64,000 nucleotides of DNA from Tistrella mobilis (GCF_041468085.1 NZ_CP121017.1:4251501-4315500); one strand, 5' to 3'. Counted from the first letter of the stretch, positions 47,002-58,127 are shown. Notes: generated by a model from the sequence alone, not told the origin. Made by a program: numbers and translations.

Positions 47002-47805
47002 ATGACAGCAGGCATAGGCACGGCACTGGTCACTGGTGCCTCCTCAGGGATCGGGGCGGTCTACGCCCGGAGGCTGGCGCGGCGCGGACATGATCTGATC
47101 CTGGTCGCGCGCGACCGGCTGCGGCTTGAGGCGGCGGCCGAACAGATCGCAGCCGAATACGGCGTGGCTGTGGAGGTTCTGGTCGCCGATCTGGCTGCCG
47201 CCGAGGGGCTGGATGCGGTCGCGGCGCGGATCGAGGCGGATCCGGCCCTGTCTCTGTTGGTGAATGCGGCGGGGCTGGGGCCCGCCGGGCCGGCGCTGGC
47301 GACCCCGCCGCAGGGCTATGACGCGATGCTCACCCTGAACGTGGGCGCGCTGCAGCGGCTGACGCTGACCGCGGCGCAGGTCTTCGCCGGGCGTGGACGG
47401 GGTACGATCATCAACCTCGCCTCGGTGGTCGCCCTGATCCCCGAGCGGATGAACGCCCCCTATGTCGCCGGTAAGGCTTTCGTCCTGGAGCTGACCCGGG
47501 CACTTGCAGCCGAACTCGCCGGCAGCGGCGTCCGCTTCCAGGCGGTGCTGCCCGGGCTCACCCGCACCGAGATCTTCGATCGCGCCGGCGGCAGCCTGGA
47601 CCATTTCCCCACCCATATGGTGATGGAAGCCGGGGACATGGTCGACGCCGCCCTTGCCGGGCTGGATGCGGGTGAGCTGGTCACCATTCCATCCCTGCCC
47701 GATGCGGCCGACTGGGCGGCCTATGACGCCGCCCGGGCGAGGCTTGCCCCCAACCTGTCGCATGACCGGCCGGCGGCCCGCTATCTGGCCACGACCCCGG
47801 CCTGA
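47002..47805 (+). CDS. Short-chain dehydrogenase/reductase
   Basis: The 267-residue SDR has the cofactor motif TGASSGIG (about 10-17), the central NAAG variant (VNAAGLGP), and Ser plus Y-x-x-x-K as active site (NLASVVALIPERMNAPYVAGK). A strong ribosome site (GGAGGGACAAGGACG) supports the ATG at 47002. It probably oxidises or reduces a hydroxy/keto group with NAD(P). A drug-efflux MFS gene follows about 60 bp downstream on the same strand. Confidence 0.87.
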   Translation: MTAGIGTALVTGASSGIGAVYARRLARRGHDLILVARDRLRLEAAAEQIAAEYGVAVEVLVADLAAAEGLDAVAARIEADPALSLLVNAAGLGPAGPALATPPQGYDAMLTLNVGALQRLTLTAAQVFAGRGRGTIINLASVVALIPERMNAPYVAGKAFVLELTRALAAELAGSGVRFQAVLPGLTRTEIFDRAGGSLDHFPTHMVMEAGDMVDAALAGLDAGELVTIPSLPDAADWAAYDAARARLAPNLSHDRPAARYLATTPA

Positions 47806-47867
47806 GCCAGGACCATAATCATGATAATCAGCATATAAACGCCGTTTGATCTTCAGGAGGTCTGGCC

Positions 47868-49082
47868 ATGTCGGCTGCCGAAACCGCCACGCCCGCCGCA
47901 GCCACGGCGGCACCCCGCCGCCTCAGCGGGGGCATGCTGGCCCTGCTCGCCGGGCTGGCCGCGCTGGGCACGCTCTCGACCAACATCATCCTGCCGGCCT
48001 TCCCCTCGATGGCGGCAGCGCTCGATGTGCCGGCGCGGGATCTGGGCCTCACCCTCACCAGTTTCTTCCTGGCCTTTGCGGTCGGACAGCTGGTGGTCGG
48101 GCCGGCCTCGGACCGGTTCGGCCGCCGGCCGCTGGTGCTCGGCGGTCTGATGCTGTTCGTGATCGGCTCGGCGATCTGCTGGGCGGCGCCCGATTTCGGC
48201 ACGCTGATCACCGGCCGCGTGGTGCAGGCGGCTGGTGTCTGCGCCGCTTCGGTGCTCTCCCGCGCCATCGCCCGTGACCTCTATGACGGCGAGGCCCTGG
48301 CCCGGGCGCTGGCCTTGACCATGGTCGCCATGGCGGCGGCGCCGGGCTTCTCACCGCTTCTCGGCAGCGCGCTCGACACGGCCTTCGGCTGGCGGGCGGC
48401 CTTCGTACTGGTGGGCGTGGCCGGCATCCTGCTTGCCGTCGCCCATCTGGCGGTGGTGGGGGAGACCCATCCGGCCGACCGCCGGCGCCCCGCGGGCATC
48501 GGCGGCATCGCCCGGGCCTATATCGAGCTCGCCCGCGACCGGCGCTTCATCCTGCCGGCCGGCGCCGTCTCGCTGGTGCTCGGCGGGCTCTATGCCTTCT
48601 TCGGCGCCACGCCGGCCATTCTGATGACCGACATGGGCTTCACTTCGCTTGAGCTGGGGCTGTTCTTCGCTGCGACCGTCTTCGTCGTGTTCGGCGCCGG
48701 CTTCGCCGCACCGCGCCTGGCCCATGCCTTCGGTGCCCGCCGCGTGGCCCGCGCCGGCGCTCTGCTGGCCCTTGCAGGCGGTCTGGTGCTGGCCGCGGGC
48801 GGCAGCACGCCCGGGATCGGCATCTTCACGGCGGCGCTTTCGGTGTTCCTGTTCGGGATGGGGCTGGTCAACCCGCTCGGCACCGCCATCACCCTCCAGC
48901 CCTTCGGCAGTCGGGCCGGCCTCGCCTCGGCCCTGCTCGGCTTCCTGCAGATGGCCATGGCGGCGCTCGCCACATTGCTGGTGACGGCCCTGCCGCTGCC
49001 GCAGACCCTGGCGATGGCGGTGGTGCTCGCCAGCGCCTCGGGGTTTGCCGCGGTCGCATTCATAGCCTCAGGAGATAAGTGA
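47868..49082 (+). CDS. Bcr/CflA-type multidrug efflux MFS transporter
   Basis: The 404-residue protein has about 12 helices and the MFS motif [17 protein letters not shown] (about residues 81-95). The first helix segment [16 protein letters not shown] and the [23 protein letters not shown] block fit the Bcr/CflA (DHA1) subgroup that exports drugs and other small molecules by proton antiport. AGGAGG precedes the ATG. The substrate is not known. Confidence 0.88.
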   Translation: MSAAETATPAAATAAPRRLSGGMLALLAGLAALGTLSTNIILPAFPSMAAALDVPARDLGLTLTSFFLAFAVGQLVVGPASDRFGRRPLVLGGLMLFVIGSAICWAAPDFGTLITGRVVQAAGVCAASVLSRAIARDLYDGEALARALALTMVAMAAAPGFSPLLGSALDTAFGWRAAFVLVGVAGILLAVAHLAVVGETHPADRRRPAGIGGIARAYIELARDRRFILPAGAVSLVLGGLYAFFGATPAILMTDMGFTSLELGLFFAATVFVVFGAGFAAPRLAHAFGARRVARAGALLALAGGLVLAAGGSTPGIGIFTAALSVFLFGMGLVNPLGTAITLQPFGSRAGLASALLGFLQMAMAALATLLVTALPLPQTLAMAVVLASASGFAAVAFIASGDK

Positions 49083-49204
49083 CCGCTCGCTCAGGTACAA
49101 GAGCCCCGCAAGGTAATGCAGCGTTGCAGCGAGGAAGGCTTGACCGGACGGGTGATCCTGCCGTCTCGTCTTTTGCCGCATCCACTTCCGTTGCAAGGCG
49201 CCAG

Positions 49205-50905
49205 ATGCAGTTCCTCACCGCAACCAGCCTGCGCGTCAGGCAGATCCTGGGCTTCGCCGTCCTGCTCCTGATGCTGGCGGCGCTCACGGCCGTCGGCATC
49301 TCGCAGGTCGACACGATCGACGACACCCTGACCCGGATCAACACCGTCAATTCGGTCAAGCAGCGTCACGCGATCAATTTCCGGGGCAGCGTCCATGACC
49401 GGGCGATCGCGCTTCGTGACCTCGTCCTGATCCAGGATGCCGCCGAACGGCGAAAGGTCATGGCCGATATCCGCCGGCTGGAGGGCTTCTATGCCGAGGC
49501 GGCCCGTGCCCTGGACGGCATGATCGCCGCAGGCGCGGAAATGACGGCGGACGACCGCACCCGGCTCGACCGGATCAAGGCGGTCGAGGCGCGAACAATG
49601 CCCATCGCCGCCCAGATCATCCGGTTGAGCGACGCCGGCGACAGCGCCGGCGCGACACAGCTGCTGATCACCAGCGCCCGGCCCGCCTTCACCGACTGGC
49701 TGGCCGCGATCAACGCCTTCATTGACCTGCAGGAGGTCAAGAATCAGGAGGCGGGTGCCATCGCGGCCGCCAAGGCAAGCGGCTTCCGGGAGTTGATGAT
49801 CATTGCCTGTGCCGTCGCCCTGGCTGTGGGCCTGCTCTTCGGCCTCTGGTCGGTGGCGGCCCTTAAGCCGCTGCGCCGGCTGACCGGCGTGATGCTCACC
49901 CTCGCCCGTGGCGACCTGACCGTCGAGGTGCCGAAAGTCGCCAGCCGCGACGAGATCGGCGACATCGCCGGCGCAGTTGCGATCTTCAAGGCCAATGCAA
50001 TCGAGGCAGCCGATTTCCGGGCCCGGCAGGAAACCGCGGAGCGTGATGCCCAGGCACGCAAAAAGGCTGAGATGGCGAGCCTGGCCCAGAGCTTCGAAAG
50101 CCAGGTTCAGGGCGTGGTGACGGGGCTTTCGGGCTCGGCGGATCAGCTCCGCAGTTCTGCCCGCGCCCTCTCGGGCACCGCAGAAGACACCGAACGCCGG
50201 GCGCATCAGGTGCTGCGTTCGGCCGAGGCCGCCTCGACCAATGTCCAGACCGTCGCCGCCGCCACCGGCCAGCTTTCGGCGTCGAGCAACGAGATCGGCC
50301 GGCGGATCGAGGAAAGCGCTGTCAAGGCGCGCGCGGCCGCCGATCAGGCCGAAGGCACCAATGCCGTGGTCCAGGGCCTGCGGGAGAAGGCGGAGCGGAT
50401 CGGCAATGTGGTCAAGCTGATCTCCGACATCGCGGAACAGACCAATCTGCTGGCGCTCAACGCCACCATCGAGGCCGCCCGGGCCGGAGATGCCGGCCGC
50501 GGCTTCGCCGTGGTCGCCAATGAGGTGAAGTCCCTCGCCACTCAGACGGCGACGGCCACCAGCGACATTGCCGCCCAGATCACCGACATCCAGTCGGTCA
50601 CCCGCGACGCCGTCGGCGCCATCCAGGGGATCGCCGCGGCGATCCGCGAGGTCGACGGCATCGCCGCCACCATCGCCGCCGCGGTCGAGGAACAGAATGC
50701 AGCGATCGGCGAGATCGGCCGCAATGTCGATCAGGCCTCACGCGGTACCGGCGAAGTCAGCGAAGCGATCGCGGGCGTCGGCGAAGCGGCCTCGCGCACC
50801 GGCAGCGCCGCCGCCCAGCTGCTCGGCGCATCGGAAGAGCTGTCGCGTCAGGCAGGCGCCCTGCAGACCCAGCTCGACCGGTTTCTGGCTGGCATCCGGG
50901 CCTGA
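49205..50905 (+). CDS. Methyl-accepting chemotaxis protein with four-helix-bundle sensor
   Basis: The 566-residue receptor has a first membrane helix (about residues 13-33), a helical periplasmic domain with the 4HB_MCP-like pattern ([27 protein letters not shown]), a second helix (about 190-212) and a HAMP domain ([22 protein letters not shown]). The signalling domain has the tip [37 protein letters not shown]. The ATG at 49205 is preferred: the longer frame from 49079 overlaps the MFS stop and has no conserved start. It is the second of three chemoreceptors here. Confidence 0.9.
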   Translation: MQFLTATSLRVRQILGFAVLLLMLAALTAVGISQVDTIDDTLTRINTVNSVKQRHAINFRGSVHDRAIALRDLVLIQDAAERRKVMADIRRLEGFYAEAARALDGMIAAGAEMTADDRTRLDRIKAVEARTMPIAAQIIRLSDAGDSAGATQLLITSARPAFTDWLAAINAFIDLQEVKNQEAGAIAAAKASGFRELMIIACAVALAVGLLFGLWSVAALKPLRRLTGVMLTLARGDLTVEVPKVASRDEIGDIAGAVAIFKANAIEAADFRARQETAERDAQARKKAEMASLAQSFESQVQGVVTGLSGSADQLRSSARALSGTAEDTERRAHQVLRSAEAASTNVQTVAAATGQLSASSNEIGRRIEESAVKARAAADQAEGTNAVVQGLREKAERIGNVVKLISDIAEQTNLLALNATIEAARAGDAGRGFAVVANEVKSLATQTATATSDIAAQITDIQSVTRDAVGAIQGIAAAIREVDGIAATIAAAVEEQNAAIGEIGRNVDQASRGTGEVSEAIAGVGEAASRTGSAAAQLLGASEELSRQAGALQTQLDRFLAGIRA

Positions 50906-51334
50906 TCAGGCGAGCAGATCGAGCGTGGCGGGATCCGGCAGCCCGCCACACCAGCGGTCGAGGGCCGCCTGGAAAACCGGCTGCCCCGACACCGCCCCGA
51001 ACAGGGTGACGCAGGACCGGAATTTCAGGTCGTCCGGGCTGCCGAAAAGCGCGTACAGCGATGCGGAGGGGGCGGCGGTCGCCGTCTCCACCGCACAGAC
51101 CAGTCGCGGGCCCAGCACCGGATGGGCAAGATAGGCCCGGGCCTCGTCGGCATCGCCGATGCCATAGCGCTGCGCCGTGGGGCTGCGGCCAAGGGCGCGC
51201 AGCTGCGGGAAGATGAACCACATCCAGTGGCTGCGTTTCGCGCCTGCCCGCAGCTCCGCCAGCGCCTGATCGAAGACCGGCGCCTGGGCGGTCACGAAGC
51301 GCGCAAGATCATAAGGGTCGTCAGCCGGCGTCAT
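50906..51334 (-). CDS. DUF1810 protein
   Basis: The 142-residue protein begins with DPYDLARFVTAQAPVFDQALAELRAGAKRSHWMWFIFPQLRALGRSPTAQRYGI, the strong DUF1810 pattern, followed by AYLAHPVLGPRLVCAVE. The function of this bacterial family is unknown. Met at 51334 is chosen; the frame upstream runs through a 19-bp tandem repeat and has no family similarity. Its stop meets that of the chemoreceptor gene (convergent). Confidence 0.82.
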   Translation of the reverse strand: MTPADDPYDLARFVTAQAPVFDQALAELRAGAKRSHWMWFIFPQLRALGRSPTAQRYGIGDADEARAYLAHPVLGPRLVCAVETATAAPSASLYALFGSPDDLKFRSCVTLFGAVSGQPVFQAALDRWCGGLPDPATLDLLA

Positions 51335-51360
51335 TGAACCTGTCCTTCGTGATGGCCCCG

Positions 51361-51398
51361 GTCGCTTTCTCCGGAAAGAGTCGCTTTCTCCGGAAAGA
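51361..51398. repeat. 19-bp tandem repeat
   Basis: GTCGCTTTCTCCGGAAAGA occurs twice in tandem at 51361-51379 and 51380-51398. Each unit holds the inverted segment TTTCTCCGGAAA. It lies between the divergent DUF1810 and AraC genes and could carry a duplicated regulator site. Confidence 0.7.
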
Positions 51399-51484
51399 AT
51401 GGCGATGACGGCAAGCGCGATCAAACCGGCCCTGGCCGATCATGCCATCATCATGTGGTCGAGAACGTCGAGGAGAGGCAAAGC

Positions 51485-52330
51485 ATGGCCGATACGCCGG
51501 TGGACAGGGTGCTCTGGTTCATCGACGGCCATTATCGCGAGGCGCTGGACCTGGACCGCATGGCCGAGGTTGCGGGCGTGTCGCGTTTTCACCTCTGCCG
51601 GGCCTTTGCCGCCGCCACCAGCGGCACGGTGACCGGCCGGCTGCGCGAGGTGCGCCTGCTCGCCGCCGCCCGTCAGCTGGCGACCGGCGCGCCGGACATC
51701 CTGACCGTGGCGCTGGATTGCGGCTACGGCTCTCACGCGGCTTTCACCCGCGCCTTCCGCAGCCGCTTCGGGCTGCCGCCCGACCGGTTTCGCGCCGCCG
51801 CCCTCGCCGATCCATCCCGCTTCCCGCTTTCGGAGACCGCGATCATGCAGCCAACCATCCTTCAGAACCTGCCGCCCCCGCGCACCGAGCGCCTCGGCCC
51901 CTTGCGCGTCGCCGGCCTCAGCGGCCATTACGACCTCAGCACCATCGGCACCATCCCGGCCCTGTGGCAACGGCTGGTGATGGAATACGAGCCCCTGCCC
52001 GGGCGGCTGGACGGCGTGTCGCTGGGTGTGTGCTATGGCGGGGATCCCGAGGGCGGGCTCGACTATCTGGCCGGCGCCCAGGTCACCGGCTTCGACGGCC
52101 TGCCGGCAGAGCTGACCCGTCTGGAGCTGCCGGCGCGCAGCTATCTGGTCTTCGCCTGGCCGGGGCACATCACCGAGATCCGCAGCCTGGTCCACACGAT
52201 CTGGAACCATTGGCTGCCGAGCCATGGTGTGACCCCGGCACGGGCGCCGGATTTCGAGCGTTACCCCGAGAGCTTCGACGGGGCGACCGGCGATGGCGGC
52301 TACGAAATCTGGATCCCGCTGGACGACTGA
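51485..52330 (+). CDS. AraC-family regulator with GyrI-like effector-binding domain
   Basis: The 281-residue protein starts with an AraC DNA-binding domain (about residues 3-108; MAEVAGVSRFHLCRAFAAA and CGYGSHAAFTRAFRSRFG). After a linker comes a GyrI/Rob-like effector domain (about 125-281) with a YPESFDG segment and a final EIWIPLDD strand. This Rob/SoxS-like architecture binds lipophilic or cationic small molecules. The ATG at 51485 is preceded by GAGGAG. The target genes are unclear; the SDR gene on the other strand (52333-53094) is convergent. Confidence 0.88.
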   Translation: MADTPVDRVLWFIDGHYREALDLDRMAEVAGVSRFHLCRAFAAATSGTVTGRLREVRLLAAARQLATGAPDILTVALDCGYGSHAAFTRAFRSRFGLPPDRFRAAALADPSRFPLSETAIMQPTILQNLPPPRTERLGPLRVAGLSGHYDLSTIGTIPALWQRLVMEYEPLPGRLDGVSLGVCYGGDPEGGLDYLAGAQVTGFDGLPAELTRLELPARSYLVFAWPGHITEIRSLVHTIWNHWLPSHGVTPARAPDFERYPESFDGATGDGGYEIWIPLDD

Positions 52331-52332
52331 CC

Positions 52333-53094
52333 TCAGCGCACCGCCGAGACCCCGCCATCGACCACCAGCGCCGTGCCGGTGGTGAAGCTCGACATGTCGC
52401 TTGCCAGATAGAGGGCCGAGCGGGCGATCTCGGCGGGGTCCGCCAGACGCTTCAGCGCATGCAGCCCTTCGACATGGGCGCGGATCGCGGGATCGGGCAT
52501 GGCATCACGGCCCATCGGCGTATCGGTCCCGCCGGGCAGCAGTGCATTCGCACGGATGCCCTGCTGCCCGTATTCGGCCGCAATCGCACGGGTCAGGCCG
52601 ACCACCCCGGCCTTGGCCGCCGCATAGGCACCCATCATCGGAAAACCGACCACGGGGCCCACGAAGCTCGACGTGAAGATCAGCGAACCGCCGCCCCGGG
52701 CGATCATCGCCGGAATCTGGTGCCGCGCGCCCAGGAAAGCGGCGGTCAGGTTCACATCCAGCACCATCCGCCAGTCCGCTTCGTCGAGCCCGGTCACCGG
52801 CACCGCCGGGCCGGTCGCCCCGGCATTGTTGAACGCAATGTCGAGCCCGCCGAATTGCCCCTCGGCGGCCTCGACCGCCGCCCGGGCCACGGCGTCGTCG
52901 CCCACATCCCCTGCGACCGCCACCGCTTCCCCATCCCGGGCGGCGATCTCTTCCACCAGCCGGTCGAGTTCCGCGCGCCGGCGGGCGACCACCACCAGCC
53001 GCGCGCCTTCGGCCGCAAACAGTTTCGCGGCCTCATAACCGATCCCGGAACTCGCCCCGGTCACGATCGCCACCTTTCCCTCAAGCTGCGACAT
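52333..53094 (-). CDS. Short-chain dehydrogenase/reductase
   Basis: The 253-residue classical SDR has TGASSGIG (about 12-19), NNAG (about 87-90), the active-site Ser in FTSSFVGPV, and YAAAK (Tyr-x-x-x-Lys). Its C-terminal SSFTTGTALVVDGGVSAVR fits the FabG-like group. GGAGGAGCGACCG precedes the ATG, supporting this start. NAD(P)-dependent oxidoreduction of an alcohol or ketone is the role. It is upstream of no other gene on its strand until the Lrp gene, and is transcribed toward the AraC stop. Confidence 0.9.
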   Translation of the reverse strand: MSQLEGKVAIVTGASSGIGYEAAKLFAAEGARLVVVARRRAELDRLVEEIAARDGEAVAVAGDVGDDAVARAAVEAAEGQFGGLDIAFNNAGATGPAVPVTGLDEADWRMVLDVNLTAAFLGARHQIPAMIARGGGSLIFTSSFVGPVVGFPMMGAYAAAKAGVVGLTRAIAAEYGQQGIRANALLPGGTDTPMGRDAMPDPAIRAHVEGLHALKRLADPAEIARSALYLASDMSSFTTGTALVVDGGVSAVR

Positions 53095-53187
53095 CGGTCG
53101 CTCCTCCTGCGTTGTCGATGGCAGGAGCATCGCCATGGGATCGACGGCCGGCCATCCGGCTGCGGTCACGGCATCCGAGGTTCCGCG

Positions 53188-53649
53188 TCACACCGGCTGC
53201 CGGTTGCGGATCACCGTCCGGATCGCAAAGCTCGACTGGATGCGTGCCACGCCCGGCATGCGTGAGAGCACCTCCTTGTGGACGCGCTCATAGGCGGCCG
53301 CATCCTCGGTTTCCACGCGGAGCAGATAGTCCGACAGACCGGTCATCAGATAGCACTCCCGCACCTCGGGGCAGCGGCGGACCGCCATCTCGAACCGGTT
53401 CAGCACCTCCTCGGTCTGGCGCTCCAGGGTGATCTGGACGATGACCACCGTCGGTTCCTCGTCGGCAGGCAGATCGATGAGCGCGGTATAGCCGCGGATC
53501 ACCCCGGATTTCTCCAGCAATCTCAGCCGTCTGAGGCAGGCCGATTGCGACAGCCCCACCGCCTCGGCAAGGCGGGCATTGCTCATACGACCGTCTTTCC
53601 GGAGGAGGCGGACGATGCGGTCGTCGACCGGGTCGAGGCGTAGCGGCAT
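53188..53649 (-). CDS. Lrp/AsnC-family regulator of alanine catabolism
   Basis: The 153-residue protein has the Lrp helix-turn-helix (about residues 8-50; LAEAVGLSQSACLRRLRLLEKSGVIRGYTALID) and the RAM ligand domain with CPEVRECYLMTGLSDYLLRVE. It is divergent from alanine racemase and dadA, the arrangement of DadR/Lrp-type activators that respond to L-alanine. That regulation is inferred from position. Confidence 0.88.
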   Translation of the reverse strand: MPLRLDPVDDRIVRLLRKDGRMSNARLAEAVGLSQSACLRRLRLLEKSGVIRGYTALIDLPADEEPTVVIVQITLERQTEEVLNRFEMAVRRCPEVRECYLMTGLSDYLLRVETEDAAAYERVHKEVLSRMPGVARIQSSFAIRTVIRNRQPV

Positions 53650-53800
53650 GATCTGCGGTTTCCTTCGCAGAAAATTGTGTAGTTGGCATTATCTTCGATG
53701 ATTCTGCGCCAGATCGGCAAGACAATCGACGATCTTTGTTCATACGCTGTGTGGAGTGCCATCCCCGCCCGAGCCGACCGCCGATCGAAAGCCGCATGCC

Positions 53801-54967
53801 ATGAATGTGAGCGTCAGCGCCGCCCTGTCCGACCGGGAAACGACGCCTTCCCGTACCGCGGAAGATGCCGCAGCGGCCCGTGCCGGGGCCTTTCTGACCA
53901 TCGATCTTGCTGCACTGCGCGAGAATTATCTCGCCCTCCGCACCCGTCTCGGCGGGCGGGCCTGTGCGGCGGTGGTCAAGGCCGATGCCTATGGGCTGGG
54001 TGCCACGCGCATCGCACCGGTCTTTCATGACGCCGGCTGCCGGCATTTCTTCGTTGCCCATCTGGATGAAGGCCTGGCGCTGAAGCAGGCACTGCCGGAC
54101 GATTGCGCGATCATGGTTCTGCATGGGCCGATGCCCGGTGCCGAGGCCGATTGCGCCCATGCCGGGCTGGTGCCGGTGCTGAATTCGATGGAGCAGATAG
54201 AGGCCTGGGGCGGCCTTGCCCGGGCGCTGGGCCGGCGGCTGCCGGCCTTCGTGCAGATCGACAGCGGCATGTCGCGCATGGGCCTGCCCGAGGCCGACAT
54301 CACCCGCATCGCCGCCGCACCCGAGCTGCTGGACGGGATCATCGTCGAGGCGGTGATGAGCCATCTGGCCTGCGCCGACGAGCCCGATCATCCGGCCAAT
54401 GCCGAGCAGCTGGCGAATTTCCGCCGCCGCAAGGCGTTGCTGCCCGATGCCCCCGCCTCTTTCGCCAATTCGAGCGGCATCTTCCTGGGCCCTGATTATC
54501 AGTTCGATCTGGCCCGCCCGGGTGCCGCACTCTACGGCCTGAACCCGCAGCCGCATCTGCCCAATCCGATGAAGAGCGTGGTCCGGCTGACGGCCAAGGT
54601 GGTGCAGATCCGCGAGATCCCGGCGGGCGCCCATGTCGGCTATTCCTGGCGCTTCCGTGCCGAACGGCCGACCCGCATCGCCACCGTTTCGGTCGGTTAT
54701 GCCGATGGCTGGCTGCGCAGCCTGAGCGGCCGCGGCTCCGCCCTGATCAGCGGCCGGGGGGCACCGATCGCCGGCCGGGTGTCGATGGACAGCATCACCG
54801 TCGACGTGACCGACCTGCCCCCCGAGGCCGTGAAACCCGGCAGCCTGGTCGAGCTGATCGGTCCCGATCAGAGCCCGGACGCCGTCGCGGCCGTGGCCGG
54901 CACCATCGGCTACGAAGTGCTCACCAGCCTGGGCAACCGCTATCACCGCCGCTACCTGAACGGCTGA
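53801..54967 (+). CDS. alr: Alanine racemase (catabolic DadX type)
   Basis: The 388-residue PLP enzyme has the fold III motif [12 protein letters not shown] with the PLP lysine (Lys60) and the catalytic tyrosine in GYSWRF (Tyr281), with [14 protein letters not shown] and [13 protein letters not shown] near the end. It interconverts L- and D-alanine. Because it is followed by D-amino acid dehydrogenase and faces an Lrp regulator, it is more likely the catabolic DadX form than the cell-wall form. The ATG at 53801 is chosen over the upstream frame, which has no racemase similarity. Confidence 0.9.
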   Translation: MNVSVSAALSDRETTPSRTAEDAAAARAGAFLTIDLAALRENYLALRTRLGGRACAAVVKADAYGLGATRIAPVFHDAGCRHFFVAHLDEGLALKQALPDDCAIMVLHGPMPGAEADCAHAGLVPVLNSMEQIEAWGGLARALGRRLPAFVQIDSGMSRMGLPEADITRIAAAPELLDGIIVEAVMSHLACADEPDHPANAEQLANFRRRKALLPDAPASFANSSGIFLGPDYQFDLARPGAALYGLNPQPHLPNPMKSVVRLTAKVVQIREIPAGAHVGYSWRFRAERPTRIATVSVGYADGWLRSLSGRGSALISGRGAPIAGRVSMDSITVDVTDLPPEAVKPGSLVELIGPDQSPDAVAAVAGTIGYEVLTSLGNRYHRRYLNG

Positions 54968-55049
54968 GCACCGCACGAGCCGTCCCGCCACCCACACCCC
55001 ACGCATCCCGGCGGCCCCTGCCGCCACCTTCGAAGACTGGGCAGAGCCT

Positions 55050-56306
55050 GTGAAGATCATCATCCTCGGTAGCGGCGTTCTTGGTGTCGCGTCGGCCTAT
55101 TACTTGGCCCGCAAGGGGCATGAGGTCACCGTCGTCGACCGCCAGCCGGCGGCGGCGATGGAGACGAGCTTCGGCAATGCGGGCGAAGTCTCTCCCGGCT
55201 ATTCGGCCCCCTGGGCCGGGCCGGGCGTGCCGCTGAAGGCGATCAAGTGGCTGACCATGGAGCACGGGCCGCTGAAGATCCGGCCCAAGCTGTCGATGCA
55301 TCAGTGGTCGTGGCTGGCGCAGATGCTGGCCAACTGCACCAGCGAGCGCTATGCGGTCAACAAGGCCCGCATGGTGCGCATCGCCGAATACAGCCGCGAC
55401 TGCCTGAAGGAGCTGCGCGCCGAGATCGGCATCAGCTATGACGAGCGCACCATGGGCACGCTGCAGCTGTTCCGCAAGCAGGAGCAGCTGGACGGCATCG
55501 ATGGCGACGTGAAGGTGCTGAAGGACAGCGGCGTCGCCTTCGAGGTGCTGGATCGCGACGGCTGCATCAGGGCCGAGCCGGGCCTCGCCCGCGTGCGCGA
55601 CAAATTCGTGGGCGGGCTGCGCCTGCCGGGCGACGAGACCGGCGACTGCCACATCTTCACCCAGAACCTGGCCGCCGAGGCCGAACGGCTGGGTGTGACC
55701 TTCCTCTACGACACCAGCATCCAGGCGCTTGCGGCGGAAGGCGACCGGATCACCGGCGTCTCGACCAGCCGCGGCGTGCTGACCGCCGATCGCTATGTGG
55801 TGGCGCTGGGCAGCTATTCGCCGCTGCTGCTGAAGCAGATCGGCATCAAGGCGCCGATCTATCCGGTGAAGGGCTATTCGATCACGGTGCCGATCACCAA
55901 CAGCCAGCTGGCGCCGGTCTCGACCGTGATGGACGAGACCTACAAGATCGCCATCACCCGGCTGGGCGACCGGATCCGGGTCGGCGGCACCGCAGAACTC
56001 GCCGGCTTCGACCTTGCGCTCCGCGACGGTCGCCGCAAGGCGCTGGAGCATTCGGTCTCGGATCTTTTCCCCGAGGGTGGCGACGTGGCGGCGGCCAGCT
56101 TCTGGTGCGGCCTGCGCCCGATGACGCCGGACGGCACGCCGATCATCGGCGGCACGAAATATCGCAATCTCTGGCTCAACACCGGCCATGGCACGCTGGG
56201 CTGGACGATGTCGTGCGGCTCGGGCCGGGTGCTGGCCGATCTGATCTCGGGCGACCGGCCCGATATCGATACCCATGATCTGGCCATCGACCGCTACGCC
56301 GCCTGA
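55050..56306 (+). CDS. dadA: D-amino acid dehydrogenase small subunit
   Basis: The 418-residue flavoprotein begins with [28 protein letters not shown] (FAD Rossmann motif) and has the DadA blocks [14 protein letters not shown]-like ([15 protein letters not shown]), YPVKGYSIT and the C-terminal [20 protein letters not shown]. It oxidises D-alanine to pyruvate and passes electrons to the quinone pool. It starts at a GTG, which gives the usual N-terminus. The gap to the racemase gene is 82 bp, so Lrp, Alr and DadA form one L-alanine use pathway. A terminator follows at 56369-56400. Confidence 0.93.
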   Translation: MKIIILGSGVLGVASAYYLARKGHEVTVVDRQPAAAMETSFGNAGEVSPGYSAPWAGPGVPLKAIKWLTMEHGPLKIRPKLSMHQWSWLAQMLANCTSERYAVNKARMVRIAEYSRDCLKELRAEIGISYDERTMGTLQLFRKQEQLDGIDGDVKVLKDSGVAFEVLDRDGCIRAEPGLARVRDKFVGGLRLPGDETGDCHIFTQNLAAEAERLGVTFLYDTSIQALAAEGDRITGVSTSRGVLTADRYVVALGSYSPLLLKQIGIKAPIYPVKGYSITVPITNSQLAPVSTVMDETYKIAITRLGDRIRVGGTAELAGFDLALRDGRRKALEHSVSDLFPEGGDVAAASFWCGLRPMTPDGTPIIGGTKYRNLWLNTGHGTLGWTMSCGSGRVLADLISGDRPDIDTHDLAIDRYAA

Positions 56307-56368
56307 TCGACCCGTCTCGCTTTCCTTCGCCGGCCCTGTTCCGATCCAAGCTCCGGTCCGGCGCGAAG

Positions 56369-56405
56369 ACGCCCCCGCCACCTTCGGGTGACGGGGGCGT
56401 TCTTC
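56369..56405 (+). terminator. Rho-independent terminator after dadA
   Basis: ACGCCCCCG...CGGGGGCGT forms a 9-bp stem, extended by CACC/GGTG around a TTCG loop (56369-56400), followed by TTCTTCGTT. It ends the alanine operon. Confidence 0.8.
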
Positions 56406-56429
56406 GTTGCAGGCGGCGGGTGGCCCTCC

Positions 56430-58127
56430 TCAGGCCACCTTCACCTCTTCGATGAAGCGGGTGACGTCGCCGCGGAGCACATCGGCACGCTGGGCCAGGC
56501 TGCCGCCGGCGGTGAGCACCTGCCGGCCGGCAGCACCGGTGCGGCTGGCTTCGGCCGAGACCTTGACCACGGTTTCCGCCACGTCGCGGGTGCCGTTGGC
56601 CGCTTCCGAAATGCTGCGGGCGATCTCGGTTGCCGCGGCGGCCTGCTGCTCCACGGCAGAGGCGATGGTGGTCGCGATGGCATCGACTTCCGACACCCGA
56701 CGGCCGATGCCGCCGATGGCTTCCACCGCCGCGTCGGTCTCGGCCTGAACGGCACGGATCTGGGCGGCGATCTCCTCGGTCGCCTGGCTGGTCTGGCGGG
56801 CGAGGTTCTTCACCTCGGCAGCCACCACCGCGAAACCCTTGCCGGCATCACCGGCGCGCGCCGCCTCGATTGTGGCATTCAGCGCCAGCATGTTGGTCTG
56901 GGCGGCGATGCCGTTGATCAGGTCGACCACACGGCCGATCCGATCGGCCGCATCGGCCAGGCCATGGACAGTGGAAGCGGTGGCATCGGCCTCGCGCACC
57001 GCCAGAGCGGTGATGCGCGCACTTTCGGTCACCTGGCGGCCGATCTCGCGGATCGAGCTGGTCAGCTCGTCGGTCGCCGCCGCAACGGTCTGGACATTGG
57101 TCGAGGTCTGTTCGGTGGCAGCCGAGGCCGAGCCGGCATGGGCATTGGTCTGTTCAGCGATGCGCGTCATCTCGACCGCAGTCGCCTCAAGCTCGTTCGC
57201 AGCCCCGGCCACCTGATCCACCAGTTCGGCGATTTCGAGGTCGAAATCACGCACCAGCGCCTCGATGCGGGCGGCCCGGGCATCGCGGGCAGCCTGTTCG
57301 GCGTCATGCTCTGCCTGCAGACGAAGGCGTTCGCGGGCATTGTCGCGGAAGACCTCCAGCGCACGCGCCATGTCACCCAGCTCGTTGCGCCGGTCGGTGC
57401 CACGGATATCAACCGTCACATCGCCATCGGCCAGGCGGCGCATGGCGCCGGTCAGGCCGCGCAGCTCACGCGACAGGCCGCGGGCATTGAGGGTGGCAAG
57501 CCCGATCAGAACCAGTGCCAGCCCCCCGGCCCAAAGGGCGTTGCGCAGCATCGCCGCCCGAAGTTCGGCATTCAGATCGTCGATATAAACGCCCGATCCG
57601 ATCACCCAACCCCATTCCGGCACGAGCTTCACATAGGACAGCTTTTCCACCGGCTGGGTGCCGCCCGGGCGAGGCCAGTGATAGGTCAACAGCCCGGACT
57701 TTGCCGGCCCGGTTGCCGTGTCGACCATCTTGTGAAAGATCAGATCGCCGGTCGGGTCCTTGAAATCGCTCATATCCTGGCCGTTCAGCCGCGGCTGGAT
57801 CGGATGCATCACCATCCGGTAGTCCAGGTCGTTGACCCAGACATATTCACCATCATTGAAGCGCATCGCCTCCAGCGCCCGGAGCGCCTCTGCCTTGGCC
57901 TCATCAACGGTGGCGGGGGTCGCGCGTTTCACTTCGGCCATAACGATGGCTGCGGCCGCATCGACGGAGGAGCGGACCAGCCGCTCGCGATCCTGCAACA
58001 TCTGAGCGCGCTGGTCGAAGGCGCCAATCATCGCGAGGGCCAGGAGACCGATGGCGGACAGCCCGACCATCGCGGCGAGCCTGAAGGCGATGGTCGCGTT
58101 CCTGACGCGCGGCAACGAGAGCGACAT
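56430..58127 (-). CDS. Methyl-accepting chemotaxis protein with sCache domain
   Basis: The 565-residue receptor has an N-terminal helix (about residues 15-37), a periplasmic single-Cache domain (about 45-190) with the typical [23 protein letters not shown] and [20 protein letters not shown], a second helix (about 193-210) and a HAMP domain. The signalling domain tip is [33 protein letters not shown]. sCache receptors of this type often bind short organic acids or amines; the ligand is not shown. The third chemoreceptor of the window. Confidence 0.92.
   Translation of the reverse strand: MSLSLPRVRNATIAFRLAAMVGLSAIGLLALAMIGAFDQRAQMLQDRERLVRSSVDAAAAIVMAEVKRATPATVDEAKAEALRALEAMRFNDGEYVWVNDLDYRMVMHPIQPRLNGQDMSDFKDPTGDLIFHKMVDTATGPAKSGLLTYHWPRPGGTQPVEKLSYVKLVPEWGWVIGSGVYIDDLNAELRAAMLRNALWAGGLALVLIGLATLNARGLSRELRGLTGAMRRLADGDVTVDIRGTDRRNELGDMARALEVFRDNARERLRLQAEHDAEQAARDARAARIEALVRDFDLEIAELVDQVAGAANELEATAVEMTRIAEQTNAHAGSASAATEQTSTNVQTVAAATDELTSSIREIGRQVTESARITALAVREADATASTVHGLADAADRIGRVVDLINGIAAQTNMLALNATIEAARAGDAGKGFAVVAAEVKNLARQTSQATEEIAAQIRAVQAETDAAVEAIGGIGRRVSEVDAIATTIASAVEQQAAAATEIARSISEAANGTRDVAETVVKVSAEASRTGAAGRQVLTAGGSLAQRADVLRGDVTRFIEEVKVA

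Noticed and set aside
53288-55063. A 591-codon minus-strand frame over the alanine racemase
   Set aside because: The plus strand encodes a complete racemase; the antisense frame has no domain.
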